DNA of 64,000 nt. Origin: Streptomyces sp. C10-9-1 (lineage in GTDB: Bacteria; Actinomycetota; Actinomycetes; Streptomycetales; Streptomycetaceae). How positions within the stretch are numbered: position 1 is the first letter of the stretch; every line of letters begins with the position of its first letter. Made by a program: the position numbers and the translations under genes. The stretch is taken from the NCBI RefSeq assembly GCF_024497955.1, contig NZ_JANHKP010000021.1:1-64000 (forward strand). Direction: 5' to 3'. Shown here piece after piece: positions 8,717 to 17,124 of the stretch. The notes under the pieces were generated by a model. It was not told the origin of the DNA, did not search any database, and saw nothing but the letters and a program-made list of their open reading frames with translations.

Positions 8717-11700
8717 TTGGGAGCCTCGAAGTCCGCGGAGCAGCCGCCTCCCGCGGAGGCGGCCGCTGAGGACCCAGGGCACCGCAGGGCACCCGCACCG
8801 GGCCGGCCCGGGCGGCGCCTGGTCGCTGCCCTGTCCGCGCTGCTCGCCGTGGCCGTCGCCGTCCCGGTGGCCGTCCACCTGACCGGCACCGAGGAGGCGC
8901 GTCCGGCGGACGCCAAGCCCTCGGCGCCGAAGGCGCCGCTCACCGCCGCCGAGGCGATGAAGCGGGCGAAGGCCACGGGCAAGGAGGTCGAGGTGGAGGC
9001 CGAGCGCGACAGCGACTCCATCACCTGGGCCCAGCCCGACGGGATGTTCCGCCTCGTCCAGCACAGCGACACCTTCCGGGCGAAGGTCGACGGCGTCTGG
9101 AAGCCGATCGACACCACGCTGGAGCGCGTCGAGGGCGGCTACGCGCCCAAGGCCGTCAACCAACCGCTGCTGTTCAGCGCGGGCACGGCCGACCGGGCCT
9201 CCCGGGCCCTGGGCCGCGCCGTGCTCGCCCCCGCGGCACCCGGCGCCCCGTCGGGCCCGTGGTCGGATCTCGTCCGGCTGACCGCCGAGGGCCACGAGCT
9301 CGTGGTCCGCTGGCCGGGTCCGCTGCCCGAGCCGGTGGTCGACGGCGGCCGGGCGCTGTACCGCGACGTGCGCCCCGACATCGACCTGCTGCTCACGGCG
9401 CGCGACGGCGGCTACTCGCATGTGCTGATCCTGCACACGCGCAAGGCCTCCCGGGACCCGCTGCTGGCCGAGCTGGCCTACCGGCTGGAGTCGCCGGACC
9501 TGAGCTTCCGCCTGGACAAGGCGTCGAACGTCGTGACGGCCCACGACGCCGAGGGCCGGGACGTCGCCGCGGCGCCGACGCCCTACCTGTGGGACTCCGC
9601 CGGGGAGCGCCGGGTGACGCTCGGCGAGCCCTCGCCGCCCGGACGGCCCGCCGACCCCGCCCTGGGGCTCCCGGGGCTGGCCGGACCGCAGCCCGGCAGC
9701 CATGACGCGGTGCTGAAGGCCGGTCTGGAGGACGGCCTCCACCGCGTCGAGGTGCCGCGCCGGTTCCTGGACGACGAGGACACGGTGTACCCCGTCTTCG
9801 TCGACCCGTCGTTCCGGGTCCACAGGTCCAACTGGACCCTGCTGTACGACCGCTACAAGTCCTCCAGTTTCTGGAACGGGCAGAACTTCAACGACGGCAC
9901 CCACGAGGCCCGGGTGGGCTACGAGTCCACCACCGGCGGCCTGTCCCGGTCGGTCTTCCAGTTCAAGCTGGAGACGAAGCTGCACGACGCGACGGTCAGG
10001 GACGCGACCTTCACCTCGCTTCAGACCTACTCCTGGGGCTGCTCCGCCCGCCGGTACAACCTCCACCGGACCGGAACCATCTCCCCCACCAGCACCTGGA
10101 ACAACCAGCCGGGCTGGGCCCCGGTCCTGGCCCACGCCACCAACGGCTGGGGCTACAACTCGGGCTCCTGCCCCGACAAGTGGGTGGGCCTGGACATCAC
10201 GTCGGCGGCCCAGGACGCGGCGAAGAACAACTGGGCGTACCTGAACTTCGGGCTGCGGGCCGCCAACGAGGCGGACACCAACTCCTGGAAGAAGTTCCAG
10301 GCGAACGGCGAGAGTTCCCCGTACATCACGATCGTCTACAACCACGCGCCGGACGAACCCGTCCGGTCGAGCATGGTGATGGATCCCGGGGGCACCTGCG
10401 ACAGCGGCTCTCCGCCGCCCACCATCGGCAGCAAGGACGTCACCTTCACCGCCAAGAGCTCCGACACGGACGGCAACCTGGCGAAGCTCCGGTTCAAGGT
10501 GTGGGCCGCCGACGGCTCCGGGATCGTCCTGGACCAGCAGGTCGCGACGAACAGCAGCGGCGCGGCCTTCGCGACCGTCGCGCGGAGCCAGTTCACCGAC
10601 AAGAAGACCTACACCTGGACGGTGCTGGCGATCGACTCCGAGGGGTCCGTATCGCCCTGGGGTCCGGCCGGGACCTACTCCTACTGCGGGTTCGTCGTCG
10701 ACTCGTCCGTCCCGGGCAGACCCGACGTCTCCTCGGCCGACTTCCCCCAGCAGAGCGACGAGGGAGACGTCTGGTCCGCCGAACCCTTCGGCACGCCGGG
10801 CGACTTCACCCTCAGCCCGCAGGACGCCGCCTCGGACGGTGTCGTCCGCTACGTCTACAGCTTCGACTCGAACGACTACGACCAGCAGGTGACCGCGCAG
10901 GCCGACGGCACGGCGGTGATCTCCGGCGTGCAGCCCCACTTCGCCGGGCCCAACACCCTCTACGTCAGGGCCGTGGACGCCGGCGGCAACATGTCCTCCG
11001 TACGGGTCCACACCTTCTACGTGAGGCCGCGCGGCACCCTCGACGCGCCGGGGGACGTCACGGGCGACGGCTACCCCGACCTCCTCGCCGTCGACGGCCC
11101 GGGGAACCTCCGGACCTACCCGGCGGACGCCACCGGGGACGTCAACATCCACATGCCGGGCGCCCATCTCGACGGCAAGGACCTGGCGGCCGGCTACTGG
11201 AGCGACGCCGAGGGCAACCCGGCGCTGATCAGCCACAGCACCGACTGGCACCCGGGCGACGGCATCACGGACGTGCTGGCGCGGATGCCCGACGGGAAGC
11301 TCTACGTCTACCCCGGCGACGGGTACGGCGCCGTGGAAGTCTCCGAGCGGCTGGAGGTCCTGCTCCCGGAGAACGCGCCCGACCCCGCCTCGTTCACCCA
11401 GGTCCTCGCCACCGGCGACGTGACCGGCGACGGGCGCCCGGACGCCCTGGTGGTGGCCGCCGACCAGCTCTGGGCGTTCACCGGGTACTCGGGGGCGAGC
11501 TTCGCCGAGACCGAGATGGTCGGGTCGGTGAGCTGGTCCGCCTACGACCTGGTCGGGCTCCGCGACATCAGCGGCGACGGCCTCGCCGACCTGCTGATGC
11601 GGGGGCCCAGCACGAGCGCCGGACTGCTGCTGAGGAAGGGCAAGCCGGATCCCGACGGAGGCGTGGACTTCCGCTCCTTCTCCAGCCCCAGCTCCGGTGC

Positions 11701-11923
11701 CGGCGGTGCCCAGGTGATCTACGGGACGACCGGCTGGGGGCGCGACGACGTCCCGATGATCCTGGGGACGCCCGACGTCACCGGTGACGCCGACGGCATC
11801 CCGGACCTGTGGGCCGTCCGGAGCGACGGCACCCTCCGGCTCTACCCCGGAGGCAGGACCTCGCTCGGCTCGGGCACCCTGGTGGGCGAGCAGAGCTGGA
11901 CCACGCTGAAGGCCCTCGGCTGA
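8717..11923 (+). CDS. Exported DNRLRE-domain protein with FG-GAP/VCBS-type repeats
   Basis: 1068 aa. The TTG at 8717 is supported by AGGGGAAGGG ending 6 nt upstream. A hydrophobic segment at residues 35-56 (RLVAALSALLAVAVAVPVAV) follows a basic N-terminus and is a signal anchor or uncleaved signal. Residues about 370-540 form a DNRLRE-like carbohydrate-binding fold (SVFQFKLETKLHDATVRDA). FN3-like stretches follow, then Ca-binding FG-GAP repeats at about 778, 896, 950 and 1016 (GDVTGDGYPDLLAVDG, GDVTGDGRPDALVV, DISGDGLADLL). It is probably surface-exposed or secreted. Divergent orientation to the Rhs gene suggests a shared role, possibly wall binding or presentation; this is inference. Confidence 0.85.
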   Translation: MGASKSAEQPPPAEAAAEDPGHRRAPAPGRPGRRLVAALSALLAVAVAVPVAVHLTGTEEARPADAKPSAPKAPLTAAEAMKRAKATGKEVEVEAERDSDSITWAQPDGMFRLVQHSDTFRAKVDGVWKPIDTTLERVEGGYAPKAVNQPLLFSAGTADRASRALGRAVLAPAAPGAPSGPWSDLVRLTAEGHELVVRWPGPLPEPVVDGGRALYRDVRPDIDLLLTARDGGYSHVLILHTRKASRDPLLAELAYRLESPDLSFRLDKASNVVTAHDAEGRDVAAAPTPYLWDSAGERRVTLGEPSPPGRPADPALGLPGLAGPQPGSHDAVLKAGLEDGLHRVEVPRRFLDDEDTVYPVFVDPSFRVHRSNWTLLYDRYKSSSFWNGQNFNDGTHEARVGYESTTGGLSRSVFQFKLETKLHDATVRDATFTSLQTYSWGCSARRYNLHRTGTISPTSTWNNQPGWAPVLAHATNGWGYNSGSCPDKWVGLDITSAAQDAAKNNWAYLNFGLRAANEADTNSWKKFQANGESSPYITIVYNHAPDEPVRSSMVMDPGGTCDSGSPPPTIGSKDVTFTAKSSDTDGNLAKLRFKVWAADGSGIVLDQQVATNSSGAAFATVARSQFTDKKTYTWTVLAIDSEGSVSPWGPAGTYSYCGFVVDSSVPGRPDVSSADFPQQSDEGDVWSAEPFGTPGDFTLSPQDAASDGVVRYVYSFDSNDYDQQVTAQADGTAVISGVQPHFAGPNTLYVRAVDAGGNMSSVRVHTFYVRPRGTLDAPGDVTGDGYPDLLAVDGPGNLRTYPADATGDVNIHMPGAHLDGKDLAAGYWSDAEGNPALISHSTDWHPGDGITDVLARMPDGKLYVYPGDGYGAVEVSERLEVLLPENAPDPASFTQVLATGDVTGDGRPDALVVAADQLWAFTGYSGASFAETEMVGSVSWSAYDLVGLRDISGDGLADLLMRGPSTSAGLLLRKGKPDPDGGVDFRSFSSPSSGAGGAQVIYGTTGWGRDDVPMILGTPDVTGDADGIPDLWAVRSDGTLRLYPGGRTSLGSGTLVGEQSWTTLKALG

Positions 11924-11998
11924 CGGCCCGCGCCGCCGGGCCCCGGGTGCTCCCGGGGCCCGGCGGACCACCCGCGGCCGCAGGGCCCCTCGCAACAA

Positions 11999-12036
11999 CG
12001 CTGCCCCGCCCGGTCCACCGACCGGGCGGGGCAGCG
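11999..12036 (+). terminator. Strong hairpin after the DNRLRE/FG-GAP gene
   Basis: A perfect 16-bp stem (left arm 11999-12014, right arm 12021-12036; core CTGCCCCGCCCGGT / ACCGGGCGGGGCAG) with a 6-nt loop, 75 nt after the stop codon. No U-tract, as usual in Streptomyces. Its right arm is also the start of the 62-nt direct repeat. Confidence 0.7.
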
Positions 12037-12084
12037 GCGTTCCGCCGGGGACCGGGCCGGGGGCGTCGGGCCCCGGGGGTGGCC
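12022..12084. repeat. Direct repeat, copy 1 (upstream of the VapBC-like module)
   Basis: 63 nt beginning CCGGGCGGGGCAGCGGCG. It recurs at 12906-12967 with one 1-nt indel and one substitution near the end. The two copies bracket the toxin-antitoxin genes at 12202-12887. Confidence 0.8.
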
Positions 12085-12181
12085 CTCCTTCGAGCAGGTC
12101 GGACGTCTCCGCGGGCTCCACGCCGGGCACGCACCCGACGCCTCCCCACCGCAGCGCACCTCAGGAGCGAATTTTCCTACC

Positions 12182-12202
12182 AGCAGTGCTACGTTTTCGG
12201 TA
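12182..12202 (+). promoter_or_regulatory. Promoter/operator of the VapBC-like module, leaderless start
   Basis: A -10-like TACGTT at 12190-12195 is followed by 6 nt and then the ATG at 12202, so transcription should begin at or next to the start codon. A small palindrome AGCAGTGCT (12182-12190) abuts the -10 and could be the antitoxin's autoregulatory operator. No good -35 is seen. Confidence 0.45.
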
Positions 12203-12444
12203 TGAGCAGCCACGCAGCCCACCATTCCACCGAGCGGGCCGGTAAGAGATCCGTGTCGCTCGCGCAGTCACTGATCAAGGAGATCGAGGAGCGCACCGGC
12301 ACGAGCGGATTCTCGTCCGTCGTGGCAGAAGCCCTTGAGGAATGGCTCGCCTCCCAGAAGCTTCGCGAGGTCGTGGCGGCCGACCGCAAGGAGTTCGGCC
12401 CCGTGTCCGCCGAAGCACGGCGACAGGCGGAACAGGAGTGGTGA
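12202..12444 (+). CDS. VapB-like antitoxin
   Basis: 80 aa. The N-terminal half (GKRSVSLAQSLIKEIEERTG, then FSSVVAEALEEWLAS) resembles a ribbon-helix-helix DNA-binding antitoxin. The charged C-terminal half (VVAADRKEFGPVSAEARRQA) should wrap the toxin. It overlaps the toxin gene by 4 nt (GTGA), the usual coupling. No ribosome-binding site precedes the ATG and a -10-like box sits just upstream, so the message is probably leaderless. Likely autorepressed through the palindrome at 12182-12190. Confidence 0.8.
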   Translation: MSSHAAHHSTERAGKRSVSLAQSLIKEIEERTGTSGFSSVVAEALEEWLASQKLREVVAADRKEFGPVSAEARRQAEQEW

Positions 12445-12887
12445 GCAAGCGCCTCAAGGTCAGGGCCAGGAGCGAGGGCACGCTCGTCCTGGATGCCCAG
12501 GGGCTCTCGCTCCACGTCGACGGCGACGAGGGGATGCGTGCACGCATCGAGGTCGCTCAGCAGAGCGGCCGACGAGTGGCGCTCTCCGCACTGACCCCCC
12601 TGGAAGTGCGCCGGACCGGGGCAGCGGCCAAGCGGCTCCGCTTCCTGCTGTCCCGGTTCGACGTGAAACCGGTCAGCGACGCCGTGACGGACGCCGCGGC
12701 AACCCTGTTGGAGGTCACGGGCCTTGACGGTCACGAGTGCCTCGTGGACGCCCTGGTGGTGGCGACGGCCGCGCTCTGCACACCCCCGGTGCTGCTCGTC
12801 ACATCCGACAGGTCGCACACCCCGGTTCTGTGCAAGGCTGCCGAGGAGCTTCCCGGTTCACCGAAGGTGAGGCTCGTCCACGTCTGA
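12441..12887 (+). CDS. PIN-domain toxin (VapC-like)
   Basis: 148 aa from a GTG overlapping the antitoxin stop. PIN-domain acidic residues are visible in order: the Asp in TLVLDAQGLS, the Glu in LTPLEVRR, the Asp in LVDALVVATAAL and the Asp in LLVTSDRSHTPVL. VapC toxins are Mg-dependent endoribonucleases that cut tRNA or rRNA and are neutralised by the cognate antitoxin. The length is normal for VapC. The RNA target cannot be read from sequence. Confidence 0.8.
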   Translation: MSKRLKVRARSEGTLVLDAQGLSLHVDGDEGMRARIEVAQQSGRRVALSALTPLEVRRTGAAAKRLRFLLSRFDVKPVSDAVTDAAATLLEVTGLDGHECLVDALVVATAALCTPPVLLVTSDRSHTPVLCKAAEELPGSPKVRLVHV

Positions 12888-12905
12888 GAGGCCGATGGCC
12901 GTGCG

Positions 12906-12967
12906 CCGGGCGGGGCAGCGGCGTTCCGCCGGGGACCGGGCGGGGGCGTCGGGCCCCGGGGGCGGCC
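12906..12967. repeat. Direct repeat, copy 2 (downstream of the VapBC-like module)
   Basis: 62 nt matching 12022-12084 apart from one missing C and one T/C difference. It begins 18 nt after the toxin stop. Here the left hairpin arm found with copy 1 is absent, so it is a copied piece rather than a second full terminator. Confidence 0.8.
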
Positions 12968-13061
12968 TGGCTCCACCGGCTCACAGGCCGATGCCCGCAC
13001 GACCGGACTGCGGCGTTGCCACGCTTCAGCACCTTGGAGCACTCGGGCACACGGTGGTCGC

Positions 13062-13315
13062 ATGACGGTTCAGCCGGAGATCACCCAACGCGATCCGCGC
13101 AGCAGATCCAGAGAGATCATGGATGCGGTACAGGCAGGCCAGGCGTTCACGGTGACCCGCGACGGCCATCGGATCGGTGGGCTCCTCCCGCTCCGCAGGC
13201 GGCGCCGGTTCGTACCGCGTGGCGAGTTCGCGGCGATGTCCCGCAGCGCCCCCGGCAGCTCCCTGGATGCCTTCCGCGCGGACCAGGACGCGGCAGTCGA
13301 CACGGGACGGACGAG
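13062..13315 (+). pseudogene. Phd/YefM-like antitoxin, C-terminus and stop lost
   Basis: The ATG at 13062 opens a normal Phd-family start: EITQRDPRSRSREIMDAVQ, AFTVTRDGHRIGGLLPL, then RRRRFVPRGEFAAMSRSAPG and LDAFRADQDAAVDTG. After that the frame turns into arginine-rich non-family sequence and has no stop until 15311, where it happens to enter another gene. A short segment at 13316-13435 in another frame (MPTVIPVTRPEVPHEVRG) faintly resembles the PHEVR part of a PIN toxin, suggesting a deleted partner. It is most likely a relic of a second toxin-antitoxin pair; the toxin relic itself is speculative. Confidence 0.6.
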
Positions 13316-13400
13316 ATGCCGACGGTCATCCCCGTCACCCGGCCCGAGGTGCCGCACGAGGTTCGCGGACGGCAGGCCCCGGGTCACCGGGGTTGGGGCG

Positions 13401-14687
13401 TCAAGCCCGCGGCGCCACCTTGGAGAGGCCGTTGATGATGCGGTCCATGGCGTCGCCGCCCGACGGGTCCGTCAGGTTGGCGAGCATCTTCAGGGTGAAG
13501 CGCATCAGCAGCGGGTGGGTCAGGCCCCGCTCGGTGGCGATCTTCATGACCTTCGGGTTGCCGATCAGCTTCACGAAGGCGCGGCCCAGGGTGTAGTAGC
13601 CGCCGTAGGTGTCCTTGAGGACCTTCGGGTAGCGCTGGAGGGCCAGCTCCCGCTGGGCGGGGGTGCGGCGGGCGTGGGCCTGGACGATGACGTCCGCCGC
13701 GATCTGCCCCGACTCCATCGCATAGGCGATGCCCTCGCCGTTGAAGGGGTTGACGAGGCCGCCCGCGTCGCCGACGAGCAGCAGGCCCCGGGTGTAGTGG
13801 GGCTGGCGGTTGAAGGCCATCGGCAGCGCGGCGCCGCGGATCGGGCCGGTCATGTTCTCGGGGGTGTAGCCCCAGTCCTCCGGCATGGAGGCGCACCACG
13901 CCTTGAGCACCTCGCGCCAGTCCAGCTCCTTGAAGGAGGCGGAGGTGTTGAGGACGCCGAGGCCCACGTTGGAGGTGCCGTCGCCCATGCCGAAGATCCA
14001 GCCGTAGCCGGGCAGCAGGCGGTCCGGGCCGGGCCCGCGCCGGTCCCACAGCTCCAGCCAGGACTCCAGGTAGTCGTCGTCGTGGCGCGGGGAGGTGAAG
14101 TAGGTGCGCACCGCGACGCCCATGGGGCGGTCCTCGCGCCGGTGCAGGCCCATCGCCAGGGAGATCCGGGAGGAGTTGCCGTCGGCCGCGACGACCAGCG
14201 GCGCGTGGAAGGTGACCGGGGTCTTCTCCTCGCCCAGCTTGGCGTGCACGCCCGTGATGCGGCCGGTGCGGTCGTCGACGACGGGCTCGCCGACGTTGCA
14301 GCGCTCGTACAGGCGGGCACCGGCCTTCTGGGCCTGCCGGGCCAGCTGCTCGTCGAAGTCGTCGCGCTTGCGGACGAGGCCGTAGTCCGGGTAGGAGGCC
14401 AGCTCGGGCCAGTCGAGCTGGAGGCGTACGCCGCCGCCGATGATGCGCAGTCCCTTGTTCCGCAGCCAGCCGGCCTCTTCGGAGATGTCGATGCCCATGG
14501 CGACCAGCTGCTTGGTGGCGCGCGGGGTGAGCCCGTCGCCGCAGACCTTCTCCCGCGGGAAGGCGGTCTTCTCCAGCAGCAGGACGTCCAGGCCCGCCTT
14601 GGCCAGGTGGTAGGCGGTCGCGGAGCCGGCCGGGCCCGCGCCGACGACGATCACATCGGCGGTGTGCTCGGTGAGGACTTCGGTCAC
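13401..14687 (-). CDS. Geranylgeranyl reductase-family flavoprotein (menaquinone side-chain reduction)
   Basis: 428 aa from a GTG at 14687 preceded by GGGAGA. The N-terminal FAD dinucleotide-binding motif is VIVVGAGPAGSATAYHLAKAG. The family motif FPREKVCGDGLTPRA follows at residues about 45-60, and the second FAD motif GLLLVGDAGGLVNPFNGEGI lies near 300. Members reduce isoprenoid double bonds; the mycobacterial homologue MenJ acts on the menaquinone tail, and Streptomyces make partly saturated MK-9. Its position near menG, mqnC and mqnA fits that job. It works at the membrane with an unknown electron donor. A role in reducing geranylgeranyl groups of other lipids is the alternative. Confidence 0.85.
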   Translation of the reverse strand: MTEVLTEHTADVIVVGAGPAGSATAYHLAKAGLDVLLLEKTAFPREKVCGDGLTPRATKQLVAMGIDISEEAGWLRNKGLRIIGGGVRLQLDWPELASYPDYGLVRKRDDFDEQLARQAQKAGARLYERCNVGEPVVDDRTGRITGVHAKLGEEKTPVTFHAPLVVAADGNSSRISLAMGLHRREDRPMGVAVRTYFTSPRHDDDYLESWLELWDRRGPGPDRLLPGYGWIFGMGDGTSNVGLGVLNTSASFKELDWREVLKAWCASMPEDWGYTPENMTGPIRGAALPMAFNRQPHYTRGLLLVGDAGGLVNPFNGEGIAYAMESGQIAADVIVQAHARRTPAQRELALQRYPKVLKDTYGGYYTLGRAFVKLIGNPKVMKIATERGLTHPLLMRFTLKMLANLTDPSGGDAMDRIINGLSKVAPRA

Positions 14688-14789
14688 GGCGGGATCTCCC
14701 GAAGATTCGTTGCGATATTGCGTACCGAACGGCACAGGACAGGGGCAGTCTATGGGGGCGTACGCCGTCGTCGACCGAAGGGCTCCTCC

Positions 14790-15311
14790 ATGACCGACAG
14801 GCCCCTGCCCGTGATAGCGCTGCGTGTGCCCACCGACGAGGACGCGCTGGCGTGGCACCGGGTGTTCGCCGACCCCGACGTCATGGAGTTCCACGGGGGG
14901 CGGCCGGCGGAGCTGTCGGTGTACGAGGAGCTGACCGCGCGCCAGCGCCGCCACGACGCCGAGCGGGGCTTCTGCCTGTGGACGGTCCTCGACGAGGACG
15001 GCGAGGTCGTGGGCTTCACCGGCGCCCAGCCGTGGCCGCACGAGGGGTTCGGGCCGGTCGGGGAGATCGAGATCGGGTGGCGGCTGGCGCGCCGGGCGTG
15101 GGGGCGGGGCTATGCGACGGCCGCCGCGCGCACCGCGGTGGAGCGGGTCCGCGAGGCGGGGGTGCCCGAGGTGGTGGCGATGGTGGACGCGCGCAACGAG
15201 CGGTCGATCGCGGTGACCCGGCGGCTGGGCATGGAGCTGGCCGAGACCTTCCGCACCCCGGTGGCGGGGCGGGAGGGGTACTGCTTCCGGCTGAGGCTCG
15301 GCGAGGGCTGA
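14790..15311 (+). CDS. GNAT-family N-acetyltransferase (RimJ/RimL type)
   Basis: 173 aa. The ATG at 14790 is the natural start although the frame is open far upstream. Acetyl-CoA-binding motif A is visible as EIEIGWRLARRAWGRGYATA, followed by ERVREAGVPEVVAMVDARNE and SIAVTRRLGMELAETF, typical of the Acetyltransf_3 subgroup. The substrate is unknown; relatives acetylate protein N-termini or small amines. Divergent from the reductase gene; ends at a shared hairpin with glsA. Confidence 0.85.
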   Translation: MTDRPLPVIALRVPTDEDALAWHRVFADPDVMEFHGGRPAELSVYEELTARQRRHDAERGFCLWTVLDEDGEVVGFTGAQPWPHEGFGPVGEIEIGWRLARRAWGRGYATAAARTAVERVREAGVPEVVAMVDARNERSIAVTRRLGMELAETFRTPVAGREGYCFRLRLGEG

Positions 15312-15366
15312 GCACGGGGAGCCCGGGGGCGGGGAGCCGGAGCCGGGCACGGGAAGCCGGGGCCGG

Positions 15367-15396
15367 GCACGGGGGCGCGCCGCCGCGCTCCCGTGC
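15367..15396. terminator. Bidirectional hairpin between convergent GNAT and glsA genes
   Basis: Arms GCACGGGGGCGCG (15367-15379) and CGCGCTCCCGTGC (15384-15396) pair over 13 positions with one G-T pair and a 4-nt loop. It lies between two convergent stop codons. Just before it, two near-identical 20-nt tandem units occur (about 15333-15372). Confidence 0.6.
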
Positions 15397-15410
15397 CGTC
15401 GCCGGGCGTG

Positions 15411-16343
15411 TCAGAAGACCGACAGCCCCGTGAGGGTGGTGAAGCGGTCCAGCGCGGCGACGCCCGCCACCGAGTTGCCGCGGGCGTCCAGTCCCGGGCT
15501 CCAGACGCACAGCGTGCAGCGGCCGGGGACGACGGCCACGATCCCGCCGCCGACCCCGCTCTTGCCGGGCAGGCCGACGCGGTGGGCGAACTCGCCCGCC
15601 GCGTCGTAGGTGCCGCAGGTCAGCATCACGGCGTTGATCTGCTTGGCCTGGCTGCGCGACAGCAGCCTGCTGCCGTCGGCGCGGAGCCCGTGCCGGGCCA
15701 GGAAGCGCGCGGCCAGGGTGAGGTCCGCGCAGCTGGTGGTGATCGAGCACTGCCAGAAGTAGTGGTCGAGGAGGGCGGGCACGGGCCCGGCGATGTTGCC
15801 GTAGGAGGCCATGAAGTGGGCCAGGGCGGCGTTGCGGTCGCCGTGGCCCGCCTCCGACGCGGCCACCTCCGGGTCGAAGGCCAGCTCCTTGTTGCCGCTC
15901 TCCTCGCGCAGGAACTCCAGCAGTTCGCTGCTGGCGTCGCCGGTGAGGCTCTGGAGCGCGTCGGTGACGACCAGGGCCCCGGCGTTGATGAACGGGTTGC
16001 GCGGGATGCCGTTCTCGTACTCCAGCTGCACCAGGGAGTTGAACGGGTTGCCGGACGGCTCCCGGCCCACCCGACGCCAGAGGGCGTCGCCGTCGGCGGC
16101 GAGCACCAGGGCGAGGGTGAAGACCTTGGTGATGGACTGGGCCGAGAACGGGTGGCGCCAGTCCCCGACGCCGTACACGTTCCCCTGGAGGTCCGCGACG
16201 GCCATGCCGAAGCGCGCCGGGTCCACCCCGGCGAGGGCGGGGATGTACTCGGCCGGGCGTCCGGAGCCGAGCAGCGGGGACACGTCGTGGGCGATCTGCT
16301 CCAGGACGGCCTGGTAGTCGACGGCGACCGCCTGCTGTTCCAT
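15411..16343 (-). CDS. glsA: Glutaminase
   Basis: 310 aa, the normal length for serine-dependent-type glutaminases, which hydrolyse L-glutamine to glutamate and ammonia. The catalytic S-x-x-K is in PFSAQSITKVFTLAL (residues about 66-80). Other family blocks are FNSLVQLEYENGIPRNPFIN, ASYGNIAGPVPALLDHYF and GLPGKSGVGGGIVAVVPG. The ATG at 16343 lies 10 nt from the end of menG's reading direction, so the pair is tightly spaced: glsA is followed upstream by menG on the same strand. No signal peptide; cytoplasmic. Confidence 0.95.
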   Translation of the reverse strand: MEQQAVAVDYQAVLEQIAHDVSPLLGSGRPAEYIPALAGVDPARFGMAVADLQGNVYGVGDWRHPFSAQSITKVFTLALVLAADGDALWRRVGREPSGNPFNSLVQLEYENGIPRNPFINAGALVVTDALQSLTGDASSELLEFLREESGNKELAFDPEVAASEAGHGDRNAALAHFMASYGNIAGPVPALLDHYFWQCSITTSCADLTLAARFLARHGLRADGSRLLSRSQAKQINAVMLTCGTYDAAGEFAHRVGLPGKSGVGGGIVAVVPGRCTLCVWSPGLDARGNSVAGVAALDRFTTLTGLSVF

Positions 16344-16353
16344 GGTGCGGTTC

Positions 16354-17049
16354 CTAGCGGGGCTTGGTGCCGCGGTGGAGCGCGACGATGCCGCCGGAGA
16401 GGTTGCGCCAGGCGACCTTCGCCCAGCCGGCCCCCTTCAGACGGGCGGCGAGTTCGGGCTGGTCGGGCCAGCTCTGGATGGACTCGGCGAGGTAGACGTA
16501 GGCGTCGGGGTTGGAGGAGACCGCGCGGGCCACGGGCGGCAGCGCCCGCATCAGGTACTCCTCGTACACGGTGCGGAAGGGGGCCCAGGTCGGGTGGGAG
16601 AACTCGCAGATGACCACCCGGCCGCCGGGCTTGGTGACCCGGTACAGCTCGCGCAGGGCCCGGTCGGTGTCCTGGACGTTGCGGAGCCCGAAGGAGATGG
16701 TGACGGCGTCGAAGACGTCGTCGGCGAAGGGCAGCCGGGTGGCGTCGCCCGCGGTGAGCGGCAGCCACGGGTGGCGGCGCTTGCCCTCGCGGAGCATGCC
16801 GAGGGAGAAGTCGCAGGGCACGACGTAGGCGCCGGCGCGGGTGAAGGGCAGCGAGGAGGTGCCGGTGCCCGCGGCGAGGTCGAGGACCCGCTGCGCCGGG
16901 CGCGCGTCGACGGCCCGGGCGACCTCCCTGCGCCAGCGGCGGTCCTGGCCGAGCGAGAGCACGTCGTTGGTGAGGTCGTAGTTCGCCGCCACGTCGTCGA
17001 ACATCGAGGCGACTTCGTGCGGCTGCTTGTCCAGGGTTGCTCGCGTCAC
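16354..17049 (-). CDS. menG: Demethylmenaquinone methyltransferase
   Basis: 231 aa from GTG 17049; an ATG at 17058 would add three residues and neither start has a good ribosome-binding site. Class I SAM methyltransferase of the UbiE/MenG family: ASMFDDVAANYDLTNDVLS at the start, SAM motif RVLDLAAGTGTSSLPF, then AVTISFGLRNVQDTDRALRE and GRVVICEFSHP. It performs the last step of menaquinone synthesis by C-methylating the naphthoquinone ring. It lies in a same-strand run with mqnC and mqnA upstream and glsA downstream. Confidence 0.93.
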   Translation of the reverse strand: MTRATLDKQPHEVASMFDDVAANYDLTNDVLSLGQDRRWRREVARAVDARPAQRVLDLAAGTGTSSLPFTRAGAYVVPCDFSLGMLREGKRRHPWLPLTAGDATRLPFADDVFDAVTISFGLRNVQDTDRALRELYRVTKPGGRVVICEFSHPTWAPFRTVYEEYLMRALPPVARAVSSNPDAYVYLAESIQSWPDQPELAARLKGAGWAKVAWRNLSGGIVALHRGTKPR

Positions 17050-17124
17050 GCAGCCCATTGAAGCAGCCCGGGGGCGGCGCCCGGGCGCGGGGAGGGGCGG
17101 CGGGGGCGTGCGGGCGGCGGGCGC

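Noticed and set aside
13062..15311. A 749-codon frame joining the Phd-like antitoxin to the GNAT gene
   Set aside because: The middle part is antisense to the reductase gene and has no homology; the GNAT has its own start at 14790, so the join is chance openness in high-GC DNA.
15333..15372. Two tandem 20-nt units as a possible repeat array
   Set aside because: Only two copies in low-complexity GC-rich DNA between convergent genes; they probably arose with the terminator.
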